A DNA stretch of 64,000 bases from an uncultured Paracoccaceae bacterium (GTDB lineage: Bacteria; Pseudomonadota; Alphaproteobacteria; Rhodobacterales; Rhodobacteraceae). The stretch spans positions 62,001 through 126,000 of the forward strand of contig CANMYO010000002.1 in the NCBI GenBank assembly GCA_947502145.1, read 5' to 3'. Below the pieces are notes generated by a model that was not told where the DNA came from, searched no databases, and saw nothing but the letters and a program-made list of their open reading frames with translations. Shown here piece by piece: positions 17,345-25,691 of the stretch. Within the stretch, counting starts at the first letter, position 1. Each line of letters begins with the position of its first letter. Both the position numbers and the translations under genes were made by a program.

Positions 17345-17623
17345 ATGTTGGGTTGGATGGCTTGGACGTGGCCGACGGCGCTTTTCTTCATCGGTCTGTT
17401 TGTCACAATGGGAATCATCACGATGATTGAAATCAAAAAACCCGGCACATCAGAGCGCAAGGGCGTCCTAGGGTTGACCACGACGCGCGGCGACCGGCTG
17501 TTTCTGTCGCTACTGGGCACTGCCTATATCTTTCTGGCATGGTTGTTCTTCTTTGGCATGCCGCTCTGGGGGCCACTGGCGCTCAGCATCTGCTGGGGAT
17601 TGTTCTGCTTTTGGAAGGTCTGA
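17345..17623 (+). CDS. glpU: DUF2160 small membrane protein of the glycerol importer
   Basis: 92 residues starting at ATG 17345, one nt after the glpQ stop, so an upstream in-frame start inside glpQ is not needed. Two transmembrane helices (PTALFFIGLFVTMGIITMIE and LLGTAYIFLAWLFFFGMPLW) flank a basic loop with the DUF2160 pattern RKGVLGLTTTRGDRLFLSLL. This small protein is a hallmark of GlpSTPQUV-type operons and supports glycerol or a glycerol-like polyol as the substrate. Its function in transport is not known. Confidence 0.85.
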   Translation: MLGWMAWTWPTALFFIGLFVTMGIITMIEIKKPGTSERKGVLGLTTTRGDRLFLSLLGTAYIFLAWLFFFGMPLWGPLALSICWGLFCFWKV

Positions 17624-17637
17624 TGCGCTAGCCAAAT

Positions 17638-17660
17638 GCTTGGGGTATTTCGCCCCAAGC
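17638..17660 (+). terminator. hairpin after glpU
   Basis: GCTTGGGG and CCCCAAGC form a perfect 8-bp stem around a 7-nt loop, 14 nt after the glpU stop. There is no T-run. A second hairpin (see 17688-17712) follows; together they probably end the glp transcript. Confidence 0.55.
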
Positions 17661-17687
17661 GCGAGGCCGCGCAGCCCGATTTCCCGG

Positions 17688-17712
17688 CTTACCCCTGTTT
17701 TATCAGGGTAAG
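17688..17712 (+). terminator. second hairpin in the glpU-blaI gap
   Basis: CTTACCCCTG pairs with CAGGGTAAG (one bulged C) around a T-rich loop. It lies between the first hairpin and the promoter of the BlaI-like gene, and would insulate the two units. Confidence 0.4.
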
Positions 17713-17737
17713 GGCCGGGTGTTCTGCACAAAATGTT

Positions 17738-17765
17738 TTGAAATACGATAGTCTTAGTATTTAAT
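17738..17765 (+). promoter_or_regulatory. promoter overlapped by a BlaI-type dyad
   Basis: A sigma-70-like -35 TTGAAA (17738-17743) and -10 TTTAAT (17760-17765) are 16 bp apart. An inverted repeat AAATAC-N10-GTATTT (17741-17762) spans the spacer. The TAC...GTA core and its position over the promoter fit autorepression by the BlaI-like protein starting at 17793. Confidence 0.6.
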
Positions 17766-17792
17766 GCCACTTGGGATAGTGACGGAACAATA

Positions 17793-18188
17793 ATGCGGCA
17801 AAAGAAGAAAAACGAGTTTTTAACTGAGGTCGAGCTTGAGTTCATGTCCGAGCTTTGGGCATTGGGCGCGGGAACAGTACGCGATGTGCTTGACCGTCTG
17901 GCACCGGAACGAAACCTCGCCTACACGTCAGCCGCGACGATCCTGCGGATCATGGAGCAGAAGGAATTTGTCACCAGCGAAAAGCAGGGCAAAACCTTTG
18001 TTTACAAGCCAGCACTGGCCAAAGACGCCTATCAGGCAAAGACGCTGCGCGATCTGTCAAACAAGCTGTTTGATGGTACGCCCGCGTCAATGGTGGCGCG
18101 GCTGGTTGATGATCAGGGCATGTCGGAAGAAGCGCTGGCAGAGATACGGGCATTATTGGACAGGAGGTTGACTGACAATGACGGCTGA
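17793..18188 (+). CDS. BlaI/MecI/CopY-family repressor
   Basis: 131 residues. The N-terminal winged helix shows the family pattern TEVELEFMSELWALGAGTVR, a recognition helix around SAATILRIMEQKEFV and the wing KTFVYKPAL. The C-terminal ~50 residues form the dimerisation tail that M56 peptidases cleave in BlaI/MecI. It overlaps the M56 peptidase gene by 11 nt. No beta-lactamase or copper pump is next to it, so its target is open; autoregulation through the dyad at 17741-17762 is likely. Confidence 0.87.
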   Translation: MRQKKKNEFLTEVELEFMSELWALGAGTVRDVLDRLAPERNLAYTSAATILRIMEQKEFVTSEKQGKTFVYKPALAKDAYQAKTLRDLSNKLFDGTPASMVARLVDDQGMSEEALAEIRALLDRRLTDNDG

Positions 18189-19290
18189 ACATCTGCTAAG
18201 TGCCTATATTGATACGCATATTGTCCTGGTAATCGTGGCTGTTGTCTGGTTTGTGACCAAGCAAGTGATCTGCCGCACGCGGTTGCGGGCGGCCTATTTG
18301 ACACAGCTTCACCTTCTCTATGGGCTGATTGCGATGGTCGTGTTGTCGCCGCTCTTGTTGTTCGTTGTCGATAAGGGGCAGCAGTGGGGCTATATGGCCT
18401 CGGGCCCGCACCTGAGCTTTTCGGACTTTCTGATCGCGCAGTACCTGCATGGCAATATTGCGATGGCCCCGACAACGTTTGAAAGCCTGTTGATGCTGCG
18501 CGGCGAGATTACGCATGATATTGTCAGCCTGAGAAGCTGGGTAGGCTATGCTGTGCTGGGCGGCCTTGCAGTGGGTGTGCTGGGTGTCGTACTGCGCAAC
18601 TTGCGCAATACGTGGCTTCTGACCGGGATGATCCGCCGCAGTTTCATCCTGCGCCGGATCGGCAAGCTCGATATCCGATTCACCCACGAGACAAACCTGC
18701 CGTTTTCAACGCGGGGGCTGTTTCGGCATTATATTGTGCTGCCCACCGGGCTCTTGGCGCAAAGCAATGATGTGCGTATCGCCGTCAGTCACGAAATCCA
18801 GCATGTTCGCCAGCGTGATCTGACGTGGGAGGTGCTTTTGGAACTGGTGCGCCCACTGTTCTTTTGGAACCCGGCCTTTGCCTTTTGCAAGCGTGATGTG
18901 GAGCGGATTCGCGAATTGGCCTGCGATCAGGAGGTTCTAGGCCGCAATACCCATCCTGTTCGGGATTATTGCGAGTGCCTGCTGCGGGTTTGCCATGCCA
19001 GCCTGAAAGGCGCTGGGCGCAATCAGATCATCACGCCCAGCGTGCCATTTGTGCATATCGACAATCGCGTCAGTTCCAACCACTCCAGCCTGTTTCTGCG
19101 CCAGCGCATCCTATCGATGCTGGACGGGGCCTCCGTCGCGGGAAGCCGCCGGCTGTGGACGGGCCTGATGCTGGTGTTATGTGCGGTTGTGTTTTCTGCA
19201 ACCGTCGCGTTGCGCCCGGCAAATGACTGGAGCCACGACCGCCTGATGTTATCCGCGATTGTGAACCTTGAGCGGTTGAACAGTCGATAG
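18178..19290 (+). CDS. M56-family membrane metallopeptidase (BlaR1-like, short)
   Basis: 370 residues. Several N-terminal transmembrane helices are followed by the zinc motif HEIQH (205-209, SHEIQHVRQRDLTWE) and a downstream RELACDQEVL with a candidate third ligand. A final helix lies near residue 330 (LWTGLMLVLCAVVFSATVAL). BlaR1 proper is about 585-600 residues with a C-terminal penicillin-binding sensor; that domain is absent here, only ~40 residues following the last helix. Ribosome site CAGGAGG precedes the ATG. Expected to cleave the partner repressor in response to an unknown signal. Confidence 0.84.
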   Translation: MTAEHLLSAYIDTHIVLVIVAVVWFVTKQVICRTRLRAAYLTQLHLLYGLIAMVVLSPLLLFVVDKGQQWGYMASGPHLSFSDFLIAQYLHGNIAMAPTTFESLLMLRGEITHDIVSLRSWVGYAVLGGLAVGVLGVVLRNLRNTWLLTGMIRRSFILRRIGKLDIRFTHETNLPFSTRGLFRHYIVLPTGLLAQSNDVRIAVSHEIQHVRQRDLTWEVLLELVRPLFFWNPAFAFCKRDVERIRELACDQEVLGRNTHPVRDYCECLLRVCHASLKGAGRNQIITPSVPFVHIDNRVSSNHSSLFLRQRILSMLDGASVAGSRRLWTGLMLVLCAVVFSATVALRPANDWSHDRLMLSAIVNLERLNSR

Positions 19291-19400
19291 ACCTAGGTCG
19301 CCCGACCACATTGGACTGATTGCGCCGAACCTCAGGCTGCGTCCGCAGGTATATTTGATCCGGTCAGACGGGGTCCGGCATCTGCCGCAATGTGGTGCAG

Positions 19401-20147
19401 TCAGCCAAGATCCTTGACAAGGCGCATCCCCAGATGCGCCGGAGGAGATCCGACAGCGCAGCCACCGCGGGCCGGGTCTCGGATCAGGAAAGACATTGCG
19501 GCAATGTGTTCTCCCGCAACGTAAAACGCAGGACATCGCGCGGGGTCGATATCTGTGCTGCCAGCATAGCAATCCTGTGTCCATTCCCAGACGCTGCCGT
19601 CCAGATCGACAATCCCGTCGGCGGTGGTGGAAAACGCGCCCTGCGGACGCAACGCGCGCGAGGTCTGATCCTCAAGCAGATAGCTGGACGCCCATGTCAG
19701 GTCGGGGTCGGTAAATATCGGGTCAGGCGTATCTGGCATGACGGGGGCCGCGATATGTTCCCATTCAGCTAATGTCGGCAGCCTGAATCTTCCCTGTGTC
19801 GTGGCATTTATCCAAGCGACGTATTGGCCCACGTCAACATAGCTCAGCCCCGTCGCCGGGGTTAGGGCGGCGACCTTATCGGGGCGCGCGTGGAGTTCCA
19901 GCTGGCAGGATCCCGCGTTAAAACACCGGTTCCATTCTGCGATTGTGACTTCGTATTTCATCACCTGAAACGGCGTTCCGCCGGGTAGGGCAATAGGCGT
20001 GGCGGCAAGTTCCGGCAGAATTGTCGTGTCAGGACCGGGGCCGCGCTGCATGAGCGCGGCCCCTAGCAAAAGCGCTGCTGTCAGACCAAGACCAGCCATC
20101 CAAAAGAGGGACCTGTCAGGCAGTCGGACGTGGTTGACGGCAGGCAT
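19401..20147 (-). CDS. nirV: NirV-like formylglycine-generating-enzyme domain protein
   Basis: 248 residues. An N-terminal membrane anchor (LFWMAGLGLTAALLLGAALM) precedes an FGE-sulfatase/SUMF1 fold: PFQVMKYEVTIAEWNRCFNA, a central RFRLPTLAEWEHIA motif, a DLDGSVWEWTQDCY motif and a final HLGMRLVKD. Located 18 nt downstream of nirK in the same direction, which is the classical place of nirV in alphaproteobacteria. The function of NirV is not established; it is thought to be an accessory for the copper nitrite reductase. Confidence 0.85.
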   Translation of the reverse strand: MPAVNHVRLPDRSLFWMAGLGLTAALLLGAALMQRGPGPDTTILPELAATPIALPGGTPFQVMKYEVTIAEWNRCFNAGSCQLELHARPDKVAALTPATGLSYVDVGQYVAWINATTQGRFRLPTLAEWEHIAAPVMPDTPDPIFTDPDLTWASSYLLEDQTSRALRPQGAFSTTADGIVDLDGSVWEWTQDCYAGSTDIDPARCPAFYVAGEHIAAMSFLIRDPARGGCAVGSPPAHLGMRLVKDLG

Positions 20148-20165
20148 TTGATGCGCCTTTCTGTT

Positions 20166-21389
20166 TTAGGTTTCAGTGGCCCGGGGCGCGACGACCTGTT
20201 CCATCAGGGCATTGTTCCATTCGCCTTCAACAACAAAGTGTGCCGTTGCACCCAGCAGGACCGCTTCAATCAGGTTGTGGTTCACATAGGCGTAAACACC
20301 GGGTTGCTCGAAGGTATACATCGCGGCCATGGCGCTGCCGCCGCGGACAAACCAGCTTTCGATGCCAGTCAGCGGGGCGTCGGTGAACGACCCGGTTTCC
20401 CAGACATAGTTGCCGTGACCGCCAATCAGGTGCGGACGACTGTCCCGGTTCGCCTGGTTATGGATCATCAGGACCGTTTCGCCGACCTTTGCGCGCAGGG
20501 CGTTGTCACCCGTCAAGGCTCCGACGGCACCGTTAAACACCGAATGGGTCGGCACCAAGGTCCGCATCGCGTCCATGCTGTCGGCATAATCATCGCCCGC
20601 CACTTCATAGGACTTGTAAGCCCCGTTCTCGTCCATCGGCAGGTAGTAGTCCTGCTCACCGATGTAGGCGATGCTGTCGTATTGCAGCAGGTTACCCTGT
20701 GGGTCTTTCAGGCCGTCACGAGGCAAGACCATGATTGCGCCGTTCATGCCATGGGTGACGTGATAGGGGATCATCGCACCGCCAGGGGCACAATGGTAGG
20801 TGAAGCAGCCGGCCTTTGTCGCCTTCCAGCGCAGAACGGTTTCTTCACCCGGATAGACGTGGGTCAGCCCACCGCCACCAAGGGCCCCGGTCGAGGCGTG
20901 AAAGTCGATGTTGTGTTCCATCTGGCTGTCGGCAGGGTTTTTCAGCGTTAGTTCAACATAATCGCCTTCGTGCACGATGATCAGCGGGCCGGGAACAGAG
21001 CCATTATAGGTCAGCGCCCAGATGCTCGCGCCGGTGTCTTCATCAACGACCATCAGGCGTTCTTCGGTGATCAACTCGATTTCGACGATCTTGGGCGCAC
21101 CTGTTGCGACCTGTTCATGTGCGGGGGCGAAGGGTGGTGCGACAAGCTCTTGTTTGACCCGCTCATAGCCTGAAAGGTCAACTGGCGCGGCCTCCGCCTG
21201 GGCCTGCGCCTCGGCCTGAAGAAATTGCGGCGATGCGCCGCGCAGCGGTGGCGTCGGCACACGGCGTGGACCGGATGCAGCACTGGTCGCAAAAGCGCCG
21301 GTCATTGCGGCAGCCCCGGCCAGAACAGAGCCGCGCAGCACGTTGCGGCGATTTGTCGGCATCAGGCCCGGATTGATGAATTTGGTCAT
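20166..21389 (-). CDS. nirK: copper-containing nitrite reductase
   Basis: 407 residues. Reduces nitrite to nitric oxide in the periplasm. The N-terminus has a twin-arginine-like signal ([20 protein letters not shown]). Type 1 copper ligands His159, Cys200, His210 and Met215 and type 2 ligands His164, His199 and His371 (YVNHNLIEA) can be placed; the catalytic Asp162 (HNIDFH) and His325 ([11 protein letters not shown]) are present. An Ala/Gln-rich linker (residues 58-70) after the signal is a local peculiarity. It is transcribed after the pseudoazurin gene and before nirV, under the NnrR-type site at 21930-21943. Confidence 0.97.
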   Translation of the reverse strand: MTKFINPGLMPTNRRNVLRGSVLAGAAAMTGAFATSAASGPRRVPTPPLRGASPQFLQAEAQAQAEAAPVDLSGYERVKQELVAPPFAPAHEQVATGAPKIVEIELITEERLMVVDEDTGASIWALTYNGSVPGPLIIVHEGDYVELTLKNPADSQMEHNIDFHASTGALGGGGLTHVYPGEETVLRWKATKAGCFTYHCAPGGAMIPYHVTHGMNGAIMVLPRDGLKDPQGNLLQYDSIAYIGEQDYYLPMDENGAYKSYEVAGDDYADSMDAMRTLVPTHSVFNGAVGALTGDNALRAKVGETVLMIHNQANRDSRPHLIGGHGNYVWETGSFTDAPLTGIESWFVRGGSAMAAMYTFEQPGVYAYVNHNLIEAVLLGATAHFVVEGEWNNALMEQVVAPRATET

Positions 21390-21437
21390 GGTCTTCTCCT
21401 CTTGGGAAGTGGCGGCAACGCAGTGCTGCCGTCAAAA

Positions 21438-21869
21438 TCAGAAAGCGGCGAGTTGATTTTCGAAACGTTCCTTGGTGCGGCGCGGCATGCGCCCTTCCAG
21501 AAAGTCATCGGGCGCGGTGTCGCCATCGCCCACGGCAATCACCATCACCATGCCCATGGCAAAGTGCGGTTTGCATTTGATGCCGTAGAACCCTTCAGTG
21601 GCGAATGTGACTTCGATTTCCTCGTTAATTTTCCCGACAAAGCCGGCCGCCCCTTCGGGCAGCATCCCTTCGACGGTTTCGGCGTTGTGTCCGCGATCTG
21701 CGGCCACAAACTTGACCGAGTCGCCGGGGGCGATACGCAGGCTGGATGGTTCAAACACCATTGTGCCTTCGTCGCCCCGGTTCAGCATCTGAACCTCAAA
21801 GCTTTCCGCGATTGCGGTGCCTCCCACAGCAATCAGAATTGCAGCAGCGGATGTGATATTACGTAGCAT
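21438..21869 (-). CDS. pseudoazurin
   Basis: 143 residues with a Sec signal (MLRNITSAAAILIAVGGTAIA). Blue-copper ligands are His61 (DRGHNAE), Cys99, His102 and Met107 in YGIKCKPHFAMGM, exactly the pseudoazurin spacing. It is the periplasmic electron donor to NirK, whose gene starts 48 nt downstream. The C-terminal extension APDDFLEGRMPRRTKERFEN is usual for the group. Ribosome site AAGGGAAC before the ATG. Confidence 0.95.
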   Translation of the reverse strand: MLRNITSAAAILIAVGGTAIAESFEVQMLNRGDEGTMVFEPSSLRIAPGDSVKFVAADRGHNAETVEGMLPEGAAGFVGKINEEIEVTFATEGFYGIKCKPHFAMGMVMVIAVGDGDTAPDDFLEGRMPRRTKERFENQLAAF

Positions 21870-21929
21870 TTCGTTCCCTTTTCATGTGCGTGTTGTGGCA
21901 AAGATTAATGAATGCTGAAGACGCAAACG

Positions 21930-21943
21930 TTGCGGAGGGACAA
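21930..21943 (-). promoter_or_regulatory. NnrR/FNR-type box upstream of pseudoazurin-nirK
   Basis: TTGCGGAGGGACAA has the TTG-N8-CAA frame of FNR/NNR sites. Its centre is about 67 nt upstream of the pseudoazurin ATG, so activation from about -41.5 would put the transcript start near 21895. The intergenic region separates the pseudoazurin-nirK-nirV unit from nnrR. Confidence 0.5.
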
Positions 21944-22008
21944 ACTTCTGCGAAAGGGGATGCGCGCAGGTGTCGTGGTGACGCGCCTGAAATACTTGCT
22001 ATAAGGCT

Positions 22009-22728
22009 TTGACTCTTCCTCTGTTTCGGACGCGACGCTTGACCAATCTTGATGAAAGCCTGCTGCGCCACATCCCGCCATTTTCCAGATTGGCAGGCGC
22101 AGAGATTCGTACGATTCTGTTGCAGGCCACAAGCCGACGGTATGAGGCCGGCGTCGCCATCTTTGACGAGGGCGATCCGGCAAGGCATTTCTATCTGCTC
22201 CTGGATGGAACGATCCGGGTGGTACGCATCACCGAAGAGGGTGAGCAGGTCACCTCGCATTATATTCCTGCCGGTCAATTGTTCGGAATCGCCAAGGCGC
22301 TGGGGCGCACGACCTATCCGGCAACCGCGATAACCGCGTCAGAGACGCTGGTTCTGTCCTGGCCGACCCAGCTATGGGATGGATTCATTGCGAATTACGA
22401 TGGGTTTGCGACCGAAACCTACAAGACCATCGGCGCGCGTGTTTCGGATATGAACAACAGGGTTGTTGAAATGTCGACGCAGCATGTTGAACAACGGGTT
22501 GCGCGGGCGCTGCTGCGATTGGTGAACCAATCGGGCAAAAAGGTTGATGACGGGATTGAAATCGGCTTTCCGATCACGCGACAGGATGTCTCTGAGATGA
22601 CTGGCACCACATTACATACAGTCAGCCGTTTGTTGAGCGCATGGGAAAAGGACGGCTTGGTGCGTAGCAAGCGAAAACAGATCGTGGTCTGCGATCCACA
22701 CCGCATGGTTGTTCTAGGCGGGACGTGA
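22009..22728 (+). CDS. nnrR: Crp/Fnr-family regulator of denitrification, NnrR-like
   Basis: 239 residues from a TTG at 22009 (TAAGG upstream); a second TTG at 22039 is an alternative start. A cyclic-nucleotide-binding-type beta-roll (residues ~25-140, FDEGDPARHFYLLLDGTIRV) is followed by a dimer helix and a Crp-type HTH with recognition helix TTLHTVSRLLSAWEKDG, the NnrR/DNR signature. The N-terminal cysteines that hold the FNR Fe-S cluster are absent, consistent with a nitric-oxide-sensing NnrR. Flanked by nirK and nor units that carry candidate sites. Confidence 0.88.
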   Translation: MTLPLFRTRRLTNLDESLLRHIPPFSRLAGAEIRTILLQATSRRYEAGVAIFDEGDPARHFYLLLDGTIRVVRITEEGEQVTSHYIPAGQLFGIAKALGRTTYPATAITASETLVLSWPTQLWDGFIANYDGFATETYKTIGARVSDMNNRVVEMSTQHVEQRVARALLRLVNQSGKKVDDGIEIGFPITRQDVSEMTGTTLHTVSRLLSAWEKDGLVRSKRKQIVVCDPHRMVVLGGT

Positions 22729-22947
22729 TCCTGCGCAGCGGGCACTGACCGCCCGATGCAATTGTGCGCGAAATTCATCCTCGTCCAGATGGTATTCGTT
22801 GCAGGCGTCAATCACTGTATGAAACGGGCAAATCATGCAGCCAACGCATAGCATGTGGTGTTGGATGAACACGCTGATCGTTTCCGGCCAATTATTCATC
22901 AGTACATCAAGTGTAAGATCGGGATCATCCAGTATTGGCGTCTGCAT
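22714..22947 (-). CDS. DUF1858-type small cysteine protein
   Basis: 77 residues from the ATG at 22945-22947, preceded by AGAGG at suitable spacing. The whole product is a DUF1858 domain: PDLTLDVLMNNWPETISVF followed by the CVGCMICPFH cysteine motif and IDACNEYHLDEDEF. It overlaps the end of nnrR by 15 nt tail to tail and diverges from norC across the NnrR-type site at 23002-23015. DUF1858 domains accompany hybrid-cluster and Ric/ScdA-like nitrosative stress proteins; a role in NO or Fe-S metabolism is inferred. Confidence 0.85.
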   Translation of the reverse strand: MQTPILDDPDLTLDVLMNNWPETISVFIQHHMLCVGCMICPFHTVIDACNEYHLDEDEFRAQLHRAVSARCAGSRPA

Positions 22948-23001
22948 GGGGTGGCCTCTTCTTACGTGCCACAACATTAGGCGCGCCATTTTGCGCAAAC
23001 G

Positions 23002-23015
23002 TTGTGCTGGCGCAA
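23002..23015. promoter_or_regulatory. NnrR/FNR-type box between DUF1858 gene and norC
   Basis: TTGTGCTGGCGCAA matches the TTG-N8-CAA frame and the TTGNG-N4-CNCAA preference of NNR sites. It lies 65 nt upstream of norC and 55 nt upstream of the divergent DUF1858 gene, so it could serve both. Confidence 0.6.
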
Positions 23016-23079
23016 ACTCGGCCCGGTGACACCACGCTATCAGGACTGGCAATAGCAACCGCCAGAAGGGGGCCGCGCG

Positions 23080-23532
23080 ATGGCCGAAATCCTGACCAAG
23101 TCACGGGCGCGCAATATTTTCTACGGAGGATCAATATTCTTCGTGGTGATCTTTATTGCCATGACCGTGCACAGCCACCGTTACGTGGTGAATACATCAA
23201 CCGCGGGGATGCCGCTGACCGAAGAGGTTGCCCGGGGCAAACATGTCTGGGAACGGCATTCCTGCATCAACTGCCACACATTGCATGGTGAGGGCGCATA
23301 TTTTGCCCCAGAAGTTGGCAATGTCATGACCCGATGGGGTGTGCAGGACGATCCGCAAGCCGCGTTCGAAATTCTGCAAGGCTGGATTGAAAGTCAGCCC
23401 AGCGGGATCGAAGGACGGCGGCAAATGCCATTCTTTGAGTTGACCGAGGAAGAAACCCGCGCCTTGGCGGAATTTCTGCGCTGGGCCGATCAGACCGATA
23501 CACAGGGCTGGCCGCCCAATGACGCAGGTTAG
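23080..23532 (+). CDS. norC: nitric oxide reductase subunit C (cytochrome c)
   Basis: 150 residues. A single N-terminal membrane anchor (YGGSIFFVVIFIAMTVHS) and one c-type heme site CINCH (62-66, RHSCINCHTLHGEGAYFAPE), the exact NorC pattern. The axial Met is expected in GRRQMPFFELTEEE. It accepts periplasmic electrons and passes them to NorB. First gene of norCBQD. Confidence 0.96.
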   Translation: MAEILTKSRARNIFYGGSIFFVVIFIAMTVHSHRYVVNTSTAGMPLTEEVARGKHVWERHSCINCHTLHGEGAYFAPEVGNVMTRWGVQDDPQAAFEILQGWIESQPSGIEGRRQMPFFELTEEETRALAEFLRWADQTDTQGWPPNDAG

Positions 23533-23544
23533 GGGAGCGTTCAC

Positions 23545-24891
23545 ATGAAATATCAATCTCAGAAAGTTGCCTTGGCCTATATCGTCTGTGCCTTGGCGTT
23601 GTTTGGCATTCAGGTGCTGGGCGGTTTGTTGGCCGGGTGGGTTTATGTCTCACCCAATTTCCTGGCTGAGCTTCTGCCTTTCAACATCATCCGCATGATC
23701 CACACCAACGCGTTGATTGTCTGGCTTTTGCTGGGTTTCTTTGGTGCGGCCTATTTTCTGGTGCCCGAGGAATCAGAGCGCGAGCTCTATTCGGTCAAAC
23801 TGGCCTATGTGCAGCTCATCCTGTTGATGGTCGGGACACTGGGCGCGGTAGGCAGTTACCTGGTTGGCATCCACGGCGGGCGCGAGTTTCTTGAACAACC
23901 GCTTTGGGTCAAGCTGGGTATACTTGTTGCCGCGCTGATCTTCCTGTTCAACATCACGATGACGGTGTTGGCGGGCAAGAAGACTGCGATCACCAGCGTG
24001 CTGTTGGTCGGGCTTTGGCTTTTGTCACTGCTGTGGATCTTCGCCTTTATCAACCCTGACAACCTGTCGCTGGACAAAATGTACTGGTGGTTTGTCGTCC
24101 ACCTTTGGGTCGAGGCCACCTGGGAACTTGTCATGGCGGCAATTCTCGCCTTCCTGTTGCTCAAGCTGACAGGCGTTGATCGCGAGGTGGTGGAAAAGTG
24201 GCTTTACGTCATTGTCGCCACGGCCTTGTTTTCGGGCATTCTTGGAACCGGGCACCATTTCTACTGGATCGGATTGCCGGGCTATTGGCAGTGGGTCGGG
24301 TCGATCTTTTCGACCTTCGAAGTCATCCCGTTCTTCCTGATGATGTCCTTTGCCTTCGTGATGGTCTGGAAGGGGCGCAAGAACCACCCCAACAAGGCGG
24401 CCTTGCTCTGGTCGCTGGGGTCCAGCACCGTGGCCTTTTTTGGCGCGGGCGTCTGGGGCTTCCTGCACACGCTGCATGGGGTGAACTTCTACAGCCATGG
24501 CACCCAGATCACCGCAGCACACGGGCACCTTGCCTTTTACGGGGCTTATGTGGCGCTGAACCTTGCCATCTTTACCTACGCGGTGCCGATGCTGCGGGGG
24601 CGGGCACCCTACAACCAGGTGCTGAACATGGCCAGCTTTTGGTTGATGACGGGCGGCATGGCCTTCATGACTTTCGTGCTGACCTTCGCAGGCACGATCC
24701 AGACCCATATGCAGCGGGTGCTGGGCGATTACTACATGACGGTTCAGGAAGATCTCGGGATCTTTTACTTGATGCGCTTTGGCGCCGGTGCGGCGGTGGT
24801 CATCGGGGCGCTGCTGTTCATTTACTCGCTGCTGGTCGTGCGCAAGGACGAGGTGATTGCACCGGGTCAAGCCGCAGTACCGGGAGAATGA
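23545..24891 (+). CDS. norB: nitric oxide reductase subunit B
   Basis: 448 residues with 12 predicted helices, the length of cNOR NorB. Heme-copper-oxidase-type signatures include RMIHTNALIVWLLLGFFGA for one low-spin heme His, WVEATWELVMAAILAFLLL with the conserved Glu residues near FeB, GTGHHFYWIGLPGYWQ for the FeB His pair, and HGHLAFYGAYVALNLAIF for the catalytic heme. Catalyses 2 NO to N2O. Located 12 nt after norC and 1 nt before norQ. Confidence 0.97.
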   Translation: MKYQSQKVALAYIVCALALFGIQVLGGLLAGWVYVSPNFLAELLPFNIIRMIHTNALIVWLLLGFFGAAYFLVPEESERELYSVKLAYVQLILLMVGTLGAVGSYLVGIHGGREFLEQPLWVKLGILVAALIFLFNITMTVLAGKKTAITSVLLVGLWLLSLLWIFAFINPDNLSLDKMYWWFVVHLWVEATWELVMAAILAFLLLKLTGVDREVVEKWLYVIVATALFSGILGTGHHFYWIGLPGYWQWVGSIFSTFEVIPFFLMMSFAFVMVWKGRKNHPNKAALLWSLGSSTVAFFGAGVWGFLHTLHGVNFYSHGTQITAAHGHLAFYGAYVALNLAIFTYAVPMLRGRAPYNQVLNMASFWLMTGGMAFMTFVLTFAGTIQTHMQRVLGDYYMTVQEDLGIFYLMRFGAGAAVVIGALLFIYSLLVVRKDEVIAPGQAAVPGE

Positions 24892-24892
24892 C

Positions 24893-25687
24893 ATGAACAT
24901 GCAATCCACCCCGACGGTTCCCTATTATCAAGAGACAGCGCGCGAATGTGCGCTGTTTCAGACCGCACATCAACTGGGAATGCCGCTCTTGCTCAAAGGC
25001 CCCACGGGCTGTGGCAAAACGCGGTTCGTTGAACATATGGCCGCGCGGCTGGGCAAGCCGCTTTACACGGTGGCTTGCCATGACGATTTGTCAGCGGCGG
25101 ATCTGATTGGCCGATACCTGTTGAAGGGCGGAGAAACAGTCTGGGTTGACGGTCCGTTGACCCGCGCGGTGCGCGAAGGCGGCATCTGTTATCTTGATGA
25201 GGTGATCGAGGCCCGCAAGGACGTCACCGTTGTGCTGCACCCTTTAACCGATAATCGGCGCAGGCTGATGATTGATCGCACCGGGGAGGACCTCGTTGCG
25301 CCCAAGGATTTCATGTTGGTGGCCTCATACAATCCGGGCTATCAAAACGTGCTCAAGCGGCTCAAGCCATCAACCCGGCAGCGGTTTCTGTCGGTGACCT
25401 TCGACTTTCCCGAACCCGCAGTTGAAACGGCGGTCATCGCTGCAGAAAGCGGGCTGGATCCGGCCCGAGTGCAACCGCTCGTCCGGGTCGCCGGTCATAT
25501 CAGGGCATTGTCGGGCATTGATCTTGAAGAGGGCGTCTCGACGCGGCTGCTCATCTATGCTGCCAGCCTGATGGCCGGTGGCATGGCGGTCGATCCAGCG
25601 CTTGAGGCCGCCATCATCGAACCGCTGAGTGATGAACCGGACGTGCAGCAAGCGCTGCGCGATCTGATCGCCACGGTCTACGGCTAA
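24893..25687 (+). CDS. norQ: NorQ, MoxR-type AAA+ ATPase
   Basis: 264 residues from the ATG at 24893, one nt after the norB stop; a longer frame inside norB is not needed. Walker A GPTGCGKTRF, Walker B GICYLDEVIEARKD, and the sensor region LVASYNPGYQNVLKRLKPSTRQRF are clear. Works with NorD to insert the non-heme iron and activate NorCB. Confidence 0.94.
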   Translation: MNMQSTPTVPYYQETARECALFQTAHQLGMPLLLKGPTGCGKTRFVEHMAARLGKPLYTVACHDDLSAADLIGRYLLKGGETVWVDGPLTRAVREGGICYLDEVIEARKDVTVVLHPLTDNRRRLMIDRTGEDLVAPKDFMLVASYNPGYQNVLKRLKPSTRQRFLSVTFDFPEPAVETAVIAAESGLDPARVQPLVRVAGHIRALSGIDLEEGVSTRLLIYAASLMAGGMAVDPALEAAIIEPLSDEPDVQQALRDLIATVYG

Positions 25688-25691
25688 CCCG

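Noticed and set aside
17793-19290. Beta-lactam resistance operon
   Set aside because: No beta-lactamase or penicillin-binding sensor domain is present; only the regulatory protease pair.
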